Shown here: piece by piece, positions 34,360 through 46,015 of the stretch
Layout of the letters: each line of letters begins with the position of its first letter
Numbering within the stretch: position 1 is the first letter of the stretch
Source: Capitulum mitella
Lineage: Eukaryota; Arthropoda; Thecostraca; Pollicipedomorpha; Pollicipedidae
Direction of reading: 5' to 3'
DNA length: 64,000 bases
NCBI GenBank assembly: GCA_030062745.1
Contig: CP099846.1
Span: forward strand, 27,301,201 to 27,365,200
Position numbers and translations under genes: made by a program
The notes under the pieces: generated by a model
Told to the model about the DNA's origin: nothing
Seen by the model: only the letters and a program-made list of their open reading frames with translations
Databases searched by the model: none

Positions 34360-34790
34360 CACATCTCAAGTTCAACATGGCACCTGTCGAACGAGATCCC
34401 TTCATACTGGGTCCCAGCGCTTGTCTAAGCATCCTCCACCCAGCCAACAAACATCCACCCAAGTTCTCGAAACCGTCCCCGGCTTCACACTAGCCGCCGC
34501 CTCGGCCGCTTACCGTCCGTTCTGCCCGTCGGCGCTGTGCTACCACCAGCCAGTCAGTTCGAAGCGTGCCCTCGGGATATGCGTCTCGCCGGGCGCTCGC
34601 AGCACCTCGCCACCAGCTCCACCTCCGATCACGTGGTGCGAACTGCGCGCCACCTCCGCCGTCTCCGCAAGACCGCTACCGGTCGACGTTAGCGCCGCCC
34701 GGCGGCCGGCTCGCGCACTACCGGCGGCAGGCCGGACCCTCTGACCGGACGACGCGACGCTTCGCGCGAACATTCAGGATAAAAATGGGT
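34360..34790. other. GC-rich patch, no gene resolved
   Basis: Short open frames on both strands at 34500-34780, with no domain or splice context. Confidence 0.3.
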
Positions 34791-35479
34791 GTAACCACCC
34801 GGGGAAGGAGGGGGGGGAGAGACAGGGAAATACAGCCTTTTGTTGCACCCCCAATTTTGCTCGACAAGCGAATGTTCTTCGCAATCTTCGAAAAGTAAAA
34901 TTTTCGGTTAAATTGCCCGCCTTCCAGATTCTGATATAGGGCTTTTATTTTCTGGGACGTGGCTACATCCATGAGGAGAGCCGGTTTTAATTGTTCTGCG
35001 TATCTTTTAATTCAGTCACGACCTCTTCTGGCACCCACGGGTGATGGAGGTTTTCCAAAGTGGGGCCACAGCCATATTTAACCCATATATTTCCATATAA
35101 CATCACAGGACGGACGGCGGAAGCTATTTCGGGATCTGGCGCAACCTAAACTACCCCAAAATTCCGATTTCTCCTGGGATTTGAGTCGCTCCGTTTCGGC
35201 TTCAGACCAGACATGAAAAGAAGTAAATGTGACCAATGTACGGCGATGACGATCAAAGAATCATTGGCCTCCCCACTATTGTCCGGTGTATCATTTTTAG
35301 CTTGTCATCAGACCTTACTAATATACCGCATGTTTTTACGCAAAACCCGGACGTACGCTACCATTCGTCGTTTCATTTCATACATGTGGTTCGGCCCGGG
35401 AAGCTGAAGACTCGAAACGTGTCCCAAAACGAAAATGTTAACGGCATCTTCTTTTTTTAACCAATTTCTTGTCACTGCG

Positions 35480-36150
35480 CTCACACTTCATCTGGTTTAA
35501 TAAGTTAGTGGGACTGGGACAGCAAGCGAACGTTTCAGATGACTTTATCGAGCTCAAATGACTTTATCGGGCTCGCAAGCATGTAGGACGCATTGCGAAT
35601 GCTTTGATAAAAAATACACGACTTCAAACAGGTATCGTGGTCACCAGTCGACACGATTCAAGTGCTTGCGCATGAGGAGACATAGAGGTCCCTGCAGTCA
35701 CCAATGCAAACATCTTTTTCTGATTCTGTTCTGGTCCGCAGCCTGTCTTTCGGTGTCAACCTTACTTTTTCCAACTCCGTTCATGCCGTAATGTATCTCT
35801 AGTGGTTTGTCTAGCGACAGTTTTTTTTACCGTTTTTGAAAACCCGAAATCGGAGAGTGCCTCAAATTCAGCATTATCGAACTTCATTTTCAGCTATGAA
35901 AAAAGGAGGTGATTTGAATCGGGATCGGCAACAACACGCAAAACGCGACACGTAAATTTCTTTTACGTTTTCAGTTGAACCAACCTCAAAGAAACATGAC
36001 CAGTTATGCTTACAGATATGTACAGAATTAATCAATGACTAGTGGTGAAGCGGTATAATCACTCAAAGTTTGAAAACGCTTGACGTCATAACCAGTTGCC
36101 ATTTCAAAATCTGGCTGCCAAAAACTTGTACGTACCACGCGGCTATTTCT
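35480..36150 (+). repeat. Unclassified repeat Z, longer copy
   Basis: Aligns with 37735-38090. Shared blocks are GGGACTGGGA, GCGAACNTTTC, CGCAAAACGCGA, TTACAGA(A/T)CTGATCAA-like sequence, and TGCCACGCGGC(T/C)ATTTCTGGGGGG at the right end, followed by a C-rich stretch. This copy has about 300 extra bp in the middle. G-rich and C-rich runs at 34800 and 36150-36230 may be the true ends of a 1.4-kb element. Confidence 0.55.
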
Positions 36151-36344
36151 GGGGGGGGGGAGATATGCTTGCCCTCATGTCTTTGAATGGGGGGAGACTT
36201 TTCCCCCGCTGCCCCTCCCCCTAGTTTCCGTCGTCACTAAGGCCCGCATTTTTTGTGAAAACCATTGCACATCGTCTTCCCGGCAGGTAGCTTTCGCATG
36301 ATTTCAGTTCATGCTGAGCTCCTTCCCCCTCCCCCCCCCCTTAA

Positions 36345-37421
36345 CCCTATTCCCGGACGGCTAGAAGGTATGGCTAATTCTCGGCAGGCGGGATTCAGCC
36401 CCCCCCCCGAGACCTTGAGAACTACACATCCGATTTCATCGCAACAAAAGACAATCGAATTGCCACGACGCAAACTACATTGTTATAATACGACGTTTTC
36501 AAAATACAGGGTGCAGAAAGGTGAAATGGGGAATATCTTTGGACTTGTTACTCTGTCGTTTATGGACCGATTTTGATGAAATTGGAACGAATCGAGAGAC
36601 TGTAAATGGGACTTTTACCATTGGTACATACATTTGTAATTTTGAGGGAAATTCATAGGCGATCACAGGGTTTCGAGCATACAGGGGCTAGTTTTTCAAA
36701 AACTGAATTAACAAGAAAGTCAAAAATACTTTTTTAGGCTCTGCTAGTCATGTTATGCTGAAGAAGTACAAATCTTATTACAGTGTTTGTATGATGTTAG
36801 CATAGACGGTGCCAGAGGCATGAAAAAGGAGGAACTGTCATGGTCACATGTTCTTCAGGTCAACTCACGACTTCTGACCTTAAATGACCTCCAATGACCT
36901 TAAAGTCACTTGAAATGATCTTGTGTACTTTTCATATTGCTTGAAAACGTCTCCAATCATTTGAATTCATTATTTCTAAACTTCCATTCCACGGCTGTTG
37001 TGATATAGAGTGCGCGCACTGGCATTTTAGGTCATAGCTCCGTGACCCGACCTAAATTCTGAATTTCGACTTTGGCCTGACCTTGTGAACTGACCTAAGA
37101 CAAATAAAATGGCAAGTGTACGTTTTCCAACTATTTACCTGTACATCCATAAAAAAGTTTTAAGTTCTATCTTAAAAACACTATTTTTGGTACACATTTT
37201 CGTTTTACCCTCAACAGGGCCAAAAATGGCCAGAGGTGCCTCCCAAAAACGTTGCCTGGGTTCGCCCCTGAGTAAAACAGAATTACCATATTTGCTTCCA
37301 GCATATAAAAAGAATAGCTACGGTAAGTCACGAAGTTTCGTGAAGCTGCGTCAAAAACCCTGGAATTGGCAAGCAAAAAACCCGAGGGGGGAGGATTCAG
37401 TCCCCTCTGCCGGGAATAGGG
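36345..37421 (+). mobile_element. TTAA MITE copy A (piggyBac-like, non-autonomous)
   Basis: Begins CCCTATTCCCGG after TTAA (36341-36344) and ends with the inverted CCGGGAATAGGG before TTAC (37422-37425), a worn copy of the TTAA duplication. An inner G-rich/C-rich stem lies at each end. The element is 1077 bp with no transposase frame. A TTAA target and a CCCT... terminus are hallmarks of the piggyBac superfamily. It holds three TGACCT half-sites at exact 10-bp spacing (36875-36900). Copies B and C are about 130 bp longer. Confidence 0.85.
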
Positions 37422-37447
37422 TTACGAAAATCCTGGCTGCGCCCCTG

Positions 37448-37690
37448 TACGCAGGCAAAGATGATACACCTATTTTCAGTTGTGAATGAGCATCCCCGCA
37501 ACAGGAAAGCATGGCCGAATGGTTTGTTGGAGCAGGCCACTCCACCTTCCATCCAGCGTCAGCTGTTGACAGCCCTGCCGCTACTGCGCAGTTACATGCG
37601 CCTGTTGACGCCAGTTCCCCCCCCCCCCATTCCAGACCTTTCTGCGAAGGGTTATGGTCTAGGGTCAGTTAAGCATCCTACCCCCTCCCA
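37448..37690 (+). repeat. Direct repeat R, copy 1
   Basis: Matches 38800-39040 in the same orientation, beginning ACGCAGGCAAAGA(T/C)GATACACC and sharing CAGCTGTTGACAGCCCTG(C/T)CG-like and TTCCAGACCTTTCTGCGA blocks. This copy lacks the hAT-like insertion found just beyond the other copy, so it approximates the empty site. Confidence 0.75.
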
Positions 37691-37734
37691 TTTCCCAGGG
37701 CATGTTAATCGCGCATTTTCCGCCCAATTTCTTC

Positions 37735-38150
37735 TCATTATGCCGATATTTCATCCTGTTTAATATGCTTGAGGGACTGGGATCCGCAAGCGAACATTTC
37801 CAATAAGTTCGTCGGGATCGCATGCATGTAGCGCACATCGCAAATGTTTAGACAATCGGCAAAAACGCGCAAAACGCGAAATGTACACTTTTTATAGGAT
37901 TCCATCTGAATTAACCTCAAGGAAACACGACTTTTTCACAAACGTTTACAGAACTGATCAAGGAACTTAACAGCGCAACGGTACAAGTTATGAAAACTTG
38001 AAACCGCTAGACCCCCTAACCAGTTGATATTTGAAGACCTGGCTACCAAAATTTGTTCTTGCCACGCGGCCATTTCTGGGGGGGGGCATTTTTGTCCCCA
38101 TGTCTTTAGATGGGCCCCCTGCCCCCTGTCCCGCTTCCACCGCCACTCCC
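37735..38150 (+). repeat. Unclassified repeat Z, shorter copy
   Basis: Partner of 35480-36150 with a central deletion. Ends in a G-run, ATTTTTGTCCCCATGTCTTT and a C-rich stretch. Confidence 0.55.
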
Positions 38151-38800
38151 ACGGGACTAATGTTAAATCTCTCCTGAGATGGTGGATACACCGTCCCATC
38201 GACACTATGGACTGCACCCACGTCCATGCACCAATACGCCAGTGCCAGCCATTTAGAGTGGCGGTGGGGAAAATCATTCCATTCAGGACGCTTTCATTTG
38301 AATTGCAACGCATGCGTCGCTGTGCGTTTTTTCTCCCTTTTAGAACCAGAGGCTATTTTCGTAAGCCTATCTGAACAGGAAGACCCAATGGTGAGAGACC
38401 TGACTGCACCAGACTGCACCAACACTACATTTACACTGTGCAAAATCCCACAGGCAGGACTTCGGCGCTCCTAATCCATATCATTGAAATATGGATTGGT
38501 TAATGAAGGAAAGAAATTGCCACAAATTAGTCCTGGGAGCCTTTCCAACGTGGTGTCCATCACGCGAACATGAATAACACGCTGAAACTCGACGTGAGGG
38601 TGAAAAAATCCATCCTAACGGATAAGAGTGCCGAGAATTTTGGCCACTAGGAGAATGAATGATATCATCATGTTAATCACGGCTCTTGTAAGAGATCATA
38701 GGCAGCAGTCAAAAACAGTTTCACTTACGTCATGTAGACTGCAAACGGACGTTCAGTAAAGTCGAGCAGCGAATTGTATATCCATGCCAGGATGCAACTA
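38150..38800. other. Region with no gene seen
   Basis: Short open frames only. A small hairpin, AATCCATAT ... ATATGGATT, lies at about 38475-38497. Confidence 0.35.
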
Positions 38801-39039
38801 CGCAGGCAAAGACGATACACCTATTTTCGGTTGTACACTTATTTTCGCATCCTCACAACAGGACGACATCACGGAGTGGTTTTGTGGAAAATGCCATTCC
38901 ACCCTCCATCCAGCGCGAGCTGTTGACAGCCCTGCTGCTACTGCGCAGTAGATGCGGCTGTTGACGCCAGTTCCCACCCGTTCCAGACCTTTCTGCGACG
39001 GGTTATGGTTTTGCGTCATTGAAGCTACCCAACCCTTCC
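38800..39039 (+). repeat. Direct repeat R, copy 2
   Basis: Partner of 37448-37690. Its right end is interrupted by the hAT-like MITE at 39040. Confidence 0.75.
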
Positions 39040-39284
39040 CAGGGACGTAGCCAGGGGGGGGGCACGGGGGCCAAGCCCCCCCCGAGCCAAGCGGCCTACA
39101 CTACACATAGCGGTTTTGCAGGAATACGGAATCGCGATCATATATATGTTACAAAAGCAAACATATGTCTTCCTGTGCGTTAAATAAATTGCATAAAATT
39201 GCTTTTTCTATAAATTTCGTTACATGCCAGTGGCATATGACAAAATTTGACACCCCCCCGAAGGAGATCATGGCTACGTGCCTG
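39040..39284 (+). mobile_element. hAT-like MITE, 245 bp
   Basis: Termini are CAGGGACGTAGCCAGG at the left and the inverse of CAGGCACGTAGCCATG at the right, 14 of 16 positions matching. The flanking octamers ACCCTTCC (39032-39039) and ACGCTTCC (39285-39292) agree at 7 of 8 positions. A CAGGG-type end with an 8-bp duplication is the hAT pattern. Long G and C runs follow each terminus. It has no coding capacity. Confidence 0.8.
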
Positions 39285-39289
39285 ACGCT

Positions 39290-40620
39290 TCCCCGTTGTT
39301 GTCCAGGACGTGTTGACTAGCCCTTCTTCGCCGCCGGGGGACACTGCGCCAACAGCGCACGCAGGACACCTAAAAACGTTTCCTTGTACGGGAGCACACG
39401 AGTGGGGGGGGGGGCGTTCACGAATTTAGTGGAATTCAGCATTTGCGGTGACTATGGGTGTTGCACGGAAAGGAACCAAACGCCAGCTTCAAAGTCGCCA
39501 AGCCACCATCCAGTGGCAGAGACCTTGCCCTAACGGAGTTGCACGCTTGCGTTTCAACACCGCAGAGCCTGCACAATGCACACGCACCGTCCGTCACAGG
39601 CTCGCTGACGACCACTCTGACAAGGACAGGCAAACAGTCCTCACGCTGGACACTTGGTACGCCATTGGCATATCCTACCCACGCCGCGCCGGCCAGGCAG
39701 GTGTTGCCGTAACCGCGCCACGTGGCGTCTGTGTCGGAATGTCTGACGCAATGCGGTCATTCAAGCCGGACTACCGCAACACGCGGTGGACGAGAGGCCC
39801 CGCGTCCGCCTCCGCCACCGGCCAACCCAGGACGGCACATCGAGGCGGACGGCCAAGACCAACCGCCTCGGAACTCAAACCACTGACTGGCGCCTGACGA
39901 AACACACGACTTGACACGAGACTACGACGCTGATGGTCAAGCCTCGCTGACGCGTCGATAAAGAGGGCGGAAAACAAACGAACAAACCGCTCTGGATGTC
40001 GGCGGTTGATCGCGCGACTGACGGCGGCCGGGTCGCCCGGTCCCCCCGCCGACACCTTGCAGGCGGTCGGGGGGCCGCGCGCCGATCTCTCCCTCCCCAG
40101 CGCGCACCTCGCTGCCGCAGCACGCCACGCCAACGGGGCCACCGACTACGGCGACAGTCGGCCGCCATGAGAGCCCGAACCGTCAGCCGGCCTCGGGCCC
40201 CCGCGCAGCCGGGGCAGCGCGTCGACAGCGTCAACAGCGGCGCGCCGACCGCTCCGTCTAGCGAGCGTGCGTGACCCCGGGGCGGCTCTAAACCGCAGGC
40301 CGCCGAATCCGGCGGCACCCGCTCGCGCAGAGCCTTCACCGGACTCCGACTCGGCCCCTGGGGAGAGCTCTGTGATCAAAAGCAGACGCAGTATATGTAT
40401 GAGAAGGCCGCGCCGTGCAGGCGGATATGCATCGGCTGCAGCGGGACACAAGCAATGGGAGGAGCACGCCGCGCGAGCCTGATCTCGAGGAAGCCTCTCC
40501 GTAATATCATACATGGCGGTGAGCAGACCACGGACGGCCAGAGGGAATGCTCGGCGGTCAGGGGCACGTCGAAAAGGGAAAGAACAGGCACACGCAGGGC
40601 GTCGATTCCTGTACATGACT
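39290..40620. other. Region with CpG island, no gene resolved
   Basis: 39450-39900 (+) is open for 149 codons and 39875-40620 (-) for two overlapping frames, all Arg/Ala/Pro-rich without domains. A strong-context ATG (GCCGCCATGAG) at 40167 (+) opens only 35 codons. It may be a CpG-island promoter whose gene is not recognised. Confidence 0.3.
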
Positions 40621-40624
40621 GGAG

Positions 40625-40845
40625 GTCGAGCTGAGGGCCCGGTAACCTAACCTCCCCTAATGTGGGTTTCTCAACTGATTTAGCCCACTTTATTATGACC
40701 AATGGGAATTTTTAGGCTCTTTGTTAGTACTTATCAAATAAACAGTTGCATTTATCCCCGTGTGTGGACGTATATATAAATACACAGATGATGGAAAGAT
40801 GGCTGCATTGCTTTAGACTCAATTCTTTACTTTCTGCTTATTTCT
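40625..40845 (-). repeat. Dispersed repeat (inverted partner at 6.2 kb)
   Basis: Reverse-orientation match of 6195-6435. A second short match, in the same orientation, lies near 40960-41000. Confidence 0.55.
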
Positions 40846-41309
40846 TATTTATTAAGGCCGTTCCTTTTGTTATCACTAATCATTTTCATTGACAACCGGC
40901 AGACAATATCTGGGGAACAAACCAACATAGGGGACCTAAATTAGCATAGGGCGGACCAGGGCCCTCTCAAAAGAATACTAATCGACACCCCTGGGCATAC
41001 GACGGAAAACAACGTTGCCAGATCACCACTGCGACGGCGATGGTTTGCCCCTTACTGTGCAAGGGTCAGCCGAGACAAATATGACCAATCGAATCAGCAT
41101 GTACGAAGTGCACAACAATTCATTTTGCCGCAACAATTCATTTTTCGAAGCCATTACACACGTGAGAACAGTCGCAATTTCAAGACTCTCTGGGGCCTTT
41201 ATGCGACAAAAATTTCACATCTCGCTCAGGACAGACTTCTCTCACTTCCACCTTTGAATTTAGACGTATGTGACCTTAATCTATCCAAAAACAACGGCTC
41301 TGAAAGACA

Positions 41310-41392
41310 AACGCGTTTGTATATATATGTATATATATACATGTGTATATGTGTGTATATATGTATATATATACATATATATATATATAACG
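41310..41392. repeat. TA/TGTA microsatellite
   Basis: Interrupted run of TATA, TGTA and CATA words, about 80 bp. Confidence 0.9.
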
Positions 41393-41582
41393 AGAAACAC
41401 GCAATCATCCGCCATTTTACTGCAAGCTTTCGAGGGTCTGGGTTATAAAACTGCTGCATGCGCGACGTTCTATCCAGGGCAGATGTGCGAAAAACGGGAG
41501 GTGTTGCGGCATTTTCTGCAGTAGATAAGCAATCCCACTTTTAATCAAAAGAGGTCAATAAACGCCCCTCCTTAAATGTCAC

Positions 41583-41722
41583 CGTCAAAAGTCGAGCAAT
41601 CTTATTTTAAGCACGCGCTCTACGCTTAGGAGATCGCAGTATGCACGAGTAACGTCAAAAGCCGAGCAATCGTATTTTACGTGAGTGCTCTACGTTCGGG
41701 AGATCGGAGTGTGCACGAGTAG
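41583..41722. repeat. 70-bp tandem duplication
   Basis: Two adjacent 70-bp copies (41583-41652 and 41653-41722) begin CGTCAAAAG(T/C)CGAGCAATC and end ATGCACGAGTA or GTGCACGAGTA. They differ at roughly one position in six. No coding role is seen. Confidence 0.85.
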
Positions 41723-42540
41723 CGTAGACATTCGAAGACTTAAGGCCTCTGCATAACCATACCGGCCTAATATGGACTATCTGACAAAACAGAACGTGTC
41801 ATCGCCGTGGCCAGTTCATTGCTATTTTACCTAGTGTATTTCTTAACGGTACTGTAGATCTGCATAACATGAAGTAGCATTAATTTCCTTTATAAAGGAG
41901 CGCTCACTTATTCATGACCTGTCGCACCTCACAAATGACTTCGACGGCCAAGGTCGTGCATACACGCTGCACGTACTGTAACTTGATGCAGAGTTTGCGG
42001 ATATATCTGAGCACGGTGGAGATATATGAGCACTGGTCAAGCGGACCATGAAGCTTACGAAATGCCGCGGCGACGCATCGCTTTCCCAGCATTTTGTGTT
42101 TTGGACCTGGCCGTTAGCTGGTATTCGGTAAAATCGCGGTACATCACGTGGCGTCTCTATAAGTATCGTACTATCACAATGCACGTATTATGCATGGATT
42201 TCAGCTTAAAACTATACCACTCAAAGCCAGGCCAGCATAACAGTCGCGTCCGTAGAAAAACAAAACGGTTACAAGTAACAGCAGAGCCATAGCTATCACA
42301 CACTCAGCAAACCGACTAGAAAAGGCAAAACCTACCAAATATACTGCCAAACGTAGGGACTGACAACAGCAAGGCAGAGAGCTTAAAGGCGATCAGGACA
42401 ATCGCTGTAGCATGCGGCAGTTCCAAAGAATTTTCGCTTGCCTACCCAAGTCAGCCCGCCATGAAGGGTAAGTTTGATTTGGATCTTGGATTTTTATCTT
42501 GGAATTTGGGATTTGGAAAAACAAGGTTTATCTACGATAA
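41723..42540. other. Region with no gene seen
   Basis: Short frames only, no recognised repeat. Confidence 0.35.
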
Positions 42541-43705
42541 ACCTCAGGGGGCAGCTGACCGCCCTCCCCTCCCCCGAGGTTTTTCCAGAACTGCGAGAGA
42601 ACGGACAAAACATCGTGTGCCTTTTGCTTGGCCATTTTTACACCTTGTGTCAACGTTTTGACCTCAGGTCAAGTCAGGTGTCTGGACTAGGTCAGGTCAA
42701 GTGGACCTATGTCCAAAAAACTTTAGGGCCCTATTAATTGTTTTGGAAAACATGATATCACAATGATACTTTCCGGGATTAGAGACAATGATAGACGCAA
42801 CAAACATGCTATCTCAGATTTTTCGGAATTTCCTGGGTCACTGACTTAAGGCAATTTTAAGACCTGACGTTTTTCGGAAACTGACGGAATTTCTGAAAAC
42901 ATTTTTAGTGTAGGGTGGTACAGACGTCTAGTTACCGTCAGCGGGCAAGGTATCAATGACTTCCAGCCATTGACCTGAGGTCAGCTCACGAATAACTCTT
43001 ATGAGCCAAAATGTGCCGCCTCAAAATCAGCTACAAAATTACTCAGAACGGGACGAAAATGGCAGAACTGGCCCGCACAACTGGAAGTAATACCAGAAAG
43101 TTCAAACAGTTTCAAAAAATTGCATATTTTGGAAATAACCAGGCTCTCGCGAATAAACTCCGTATTCTGTGTAGATCAATAAGTTGCGGTTTTTTTCAAA
43201 ATATGCGCATGAGATATCACCACAAAAAGCACTAGGGTAAATGAATATAAAATGGATAGGGTTATGTCGCGAAAATAAAACAAGGCTAAAACTAGTTCCC
43301 CTTAATTTCATATCGCGTTCGGCGACGGCGCCCGCAGGCAGTCGACGTGAAAATCGCCGTGTCTTTAACTCAACGTTTCCGCTTATATATTGAACAAATC
43401 GGAGAAATTAAACGTGTATCGGCATCTTCGGAATTTTACGTGTTCGTTGGTGCCTTTACCTGGACTTTATTAATCAAGGCTTTAAGATCCAGGCCTTATC
43501 TCGGTTTCATGCAGTCGGCTGTGGGAAAAACATATATGTGTAGGACGTAAATGGTTTATATATTATGCAAAAGTGCGGAAATGATACCGGTTTCGAGGTC
43601 TACTCTACTTGTCACGAGCTTTCTTACGGTGTGCTTATTTCTATCGTGCGACCAACCGTTCGTGAGTTAGAGGGGGCGGACAACCGCCCCCCCCCCCCAC
43701 CATCG
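42540..43705. repeat. Probable non-autonomous element with G/C-run ends
   Basis: The left end has a GGGGGCAG ... CCCTCCCC stretch (42547-42577) and the right end GAGGGGGCGG ... CCGCCCCCC (43670-43700), with about 1.1 kb of non-coding sequence between that is rich in GGTCA words (42655-42705, 42955-42990). The architecture resembles the TTAA MITEs, but no terminal repeat or target duplication could be fixed. Confidence 0.35.
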
Positions 43706-44040
43706 GGCGTGATGGGCGCCGAGTGGCAGTCGGACGCGGCTCAAGGCATCCTAAGAAGGTGCAGGCGGGTACTGGTATCATTATTGAAGAGTGCGGAGGT
43801 TCCTGAGTCGCTACAGCCTGCGTCCCTGAGACTTAACATAGGCCAAATGTCGACATATTCAAAATATTTCCCAACACACCGGAAACTGGATAGCGGCCAT
43901 TACAATCCAAGAATATGGTCCACGCATTAAACGCCGTACATAACTTGTTTTCCAAACTACAAACGCTAAAATACTTCATACCTGGTTTGCGGACAATCCA
44001 AGGAGGGTGAGTACTCCCGCACTCGGGCGTTATTCTTTAA

Positions 44041-45254
44041 CCCTCGTCCGGGGGTGGCATTTTTACCCCTTCGTACGTCGGGGAGAGGTCCTAAAATGGC
44101 CCCATTACTAAATTTTGAACAAAGGGAGATACAGCAACGAGGTAAAAAAAAAAAAAAAAATAGCGCGTTGCTCGGCACGCCAGCTACTCAACAATATCCA
44201 AGTTTCTGGTCTCGGGTCAGCGGTTGGCCTCCCAGTCCTAGGTCACGACAATAGCCCCAAAGCGGGTATGTCAAAATGTCAAAGTTTTCTTAGCGATATA
44301 GTTTCCAAAATCACAAAAATAATTCGATTCCGTACACAGCAGCGTGTTGGTCGTTGTCTTAACCATCGGAAAATGCATGGGTTTTTGGGTCTAGGTCAAT
44401 GGGTGACATTTCAGGTCAAGGAAATGGCATCATGACTGAAAACGCAATGGAAGGCATGATAGTCCCGCCACACGTTTGTCGGGTAACAGGGCAAAGACCG
44501 ACGACATGAGTGCCAAACTTGACACACCAGTTCTCCTAGGGCTGAGAGAGGTCTACCAATTTTGGGGTTGCGGCCATCTTGGTTTCCAAGGTCACCGCAA
44601 GGAGCGCTAATGCCAATTTACGAAAATAGCTCCTTGTCAACCACTCGAGCTCGTCACCAAACTTGGTGCGCAAGCAGGCGGGAACACGGTCTATTTTAGC
44701 ACAGCATTGTGGCGGCCACTGTTAGGGGTGCGCACGTTTTTGTGCTAGAAATGGCTTGAACGGAGAGCCCTAAGAACTAGAGCCACAAAAAATTTGCTAT
44801 ACGTGTAGTCGGGTACAAATACAACAGTTACCATAACATACGACTCTCCCATTTGTTTTAATCGATGGTCAAATCCCGTCAATGTTTAATATGCACATGT
44901 GGCCTAGTTTGATCTCTGATGACCTCACCTTTCAAATACACTAATATCAGGTTACTGACACCCTAAATCGGAAAAAAATATCTAGACGCATGAAACAACA
45001 ATGAAGCACCCAATATCCAACGAACGAAATGCATTATTCGACTTGGTTAAAAGCACAACTGATATGAGCAATCCAAAAAGGTCACAAGTCACATGATGTA
45101 TGCAAAATTCCGCAAATTTCACTCAAGGTGAATAAATGTTACATACCCAGCTCCAAAAAAGCACTCCAACCCCCGTCACTAAAACGTTAGTAAAAAAAAA
45201 AAAAAAAAAAAAACGGGGGTTTCAACGACCCCACGTTAACTCGCAAGGCGAGGG
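44041..45254 (+). mobile_element. Probable second TTAA MITE family (CCCTCG ends)
   Basis: Starts CCCTCG directly after TTAA (44037-44040) and ends CGAGGG at 45249-45254. The 1214-bp length and the GGTCA words inside are like the CCCTATTCCCGG family. Only about six terminal bases match as an inverted repeat, and the right flank is TCAG rather than TTAA, so this is less certain. Adenine runs lie at 44143-44160 and 45191-45212. No protein coding. Confidence 0.45.
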
Positions 45255-45394
45255 TCAGCGTGTTCAGATTAGTTAAATGGGACCTGTTACGATGATCCAA
45301 ACACGTAACAAACAAAAAATCACATCCACATATCCAACAGGGGAGCCATAAAGGTTGCATATCCCAGAACCATGAATCCCTGGGACCCAATAGT

Positions 45395-46015
45395 ATGATG
45401 GGTGCAGGAGACTGCCCGTCGACAGAGGACCCCGAAGGAGAAGCGAGAACAGCCGCAGGCAGCACAAGCAAACCCTTAAAACGCAAAAAACGGCCGTCCT
45501 TGTCACGCCAGTCACAGAGAAAAATAGCCATAACCGGCGGCCGACCGGACGGGCTGGCGCGGTCCTTCAGGGCGCCCCAAAGCGCGTCGCCACTGTACCC
45601 GGCAGCGGTTACAGGCGCAGTTCAGGTACGGGCACAGCCACCCCCGGATCTGATACGACGATGCCCGGGCGGACGCGTGCCGGCCGGCCGCCCGCCCGCT
45701 CGGGATGCATGTATGCGCCGGACGCGGGTCGCGGCCTGCCGTCGACGACAATCTGACGATCTCTGCGGCGGCGGCGGCCTCCCGGCAGTCCGACTCTACC
45801 AAACATGGCGCCCCGGCCGGACTCGGCTCAATGGCCGGGCGGGACGCCGCGGCGAGCGGCGCATGCAAAGCGGCCAGAGGCGCTTCGTTCGTTTTAAGCT
45901 CGCCACTGCGACACGTGCCGGCGTAGACGTCCGCGGTTGTGCGGCAGTCGAGGTCGTCGACTGCGGAGGTCGGCGTGGATTTAATATCGGCTGTGAGCAG
46001 GAAAGATTCCAATGA
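45395..46015. other. CpG-rich island, unresolved coding
   Basis: Open on the plus strand for 206 codons and on the minus strand for 176. The minus frame (ELKTNEAPLAALHAPL and so on) reads somewhat more like protein, and a minus ATG in good context (GCGCCATGT, 45806) opens 65 codons. None is recognised. It could be the promoter of a gene to either side, conceivably MYBBP1A, whose first exons were not found. Confidence 0.3.

Noticed and set aside
40167-40274. Small plus-strand frame with a strong Kozak context (35 codons)
   Set aside because: Too short, compositionally biased and without any supporting exon.
41226-41459. Tyr/Ile-rich open frames near 41.3 kb
   Set aside because: They are translations of the TA/TGTA microsatellite.
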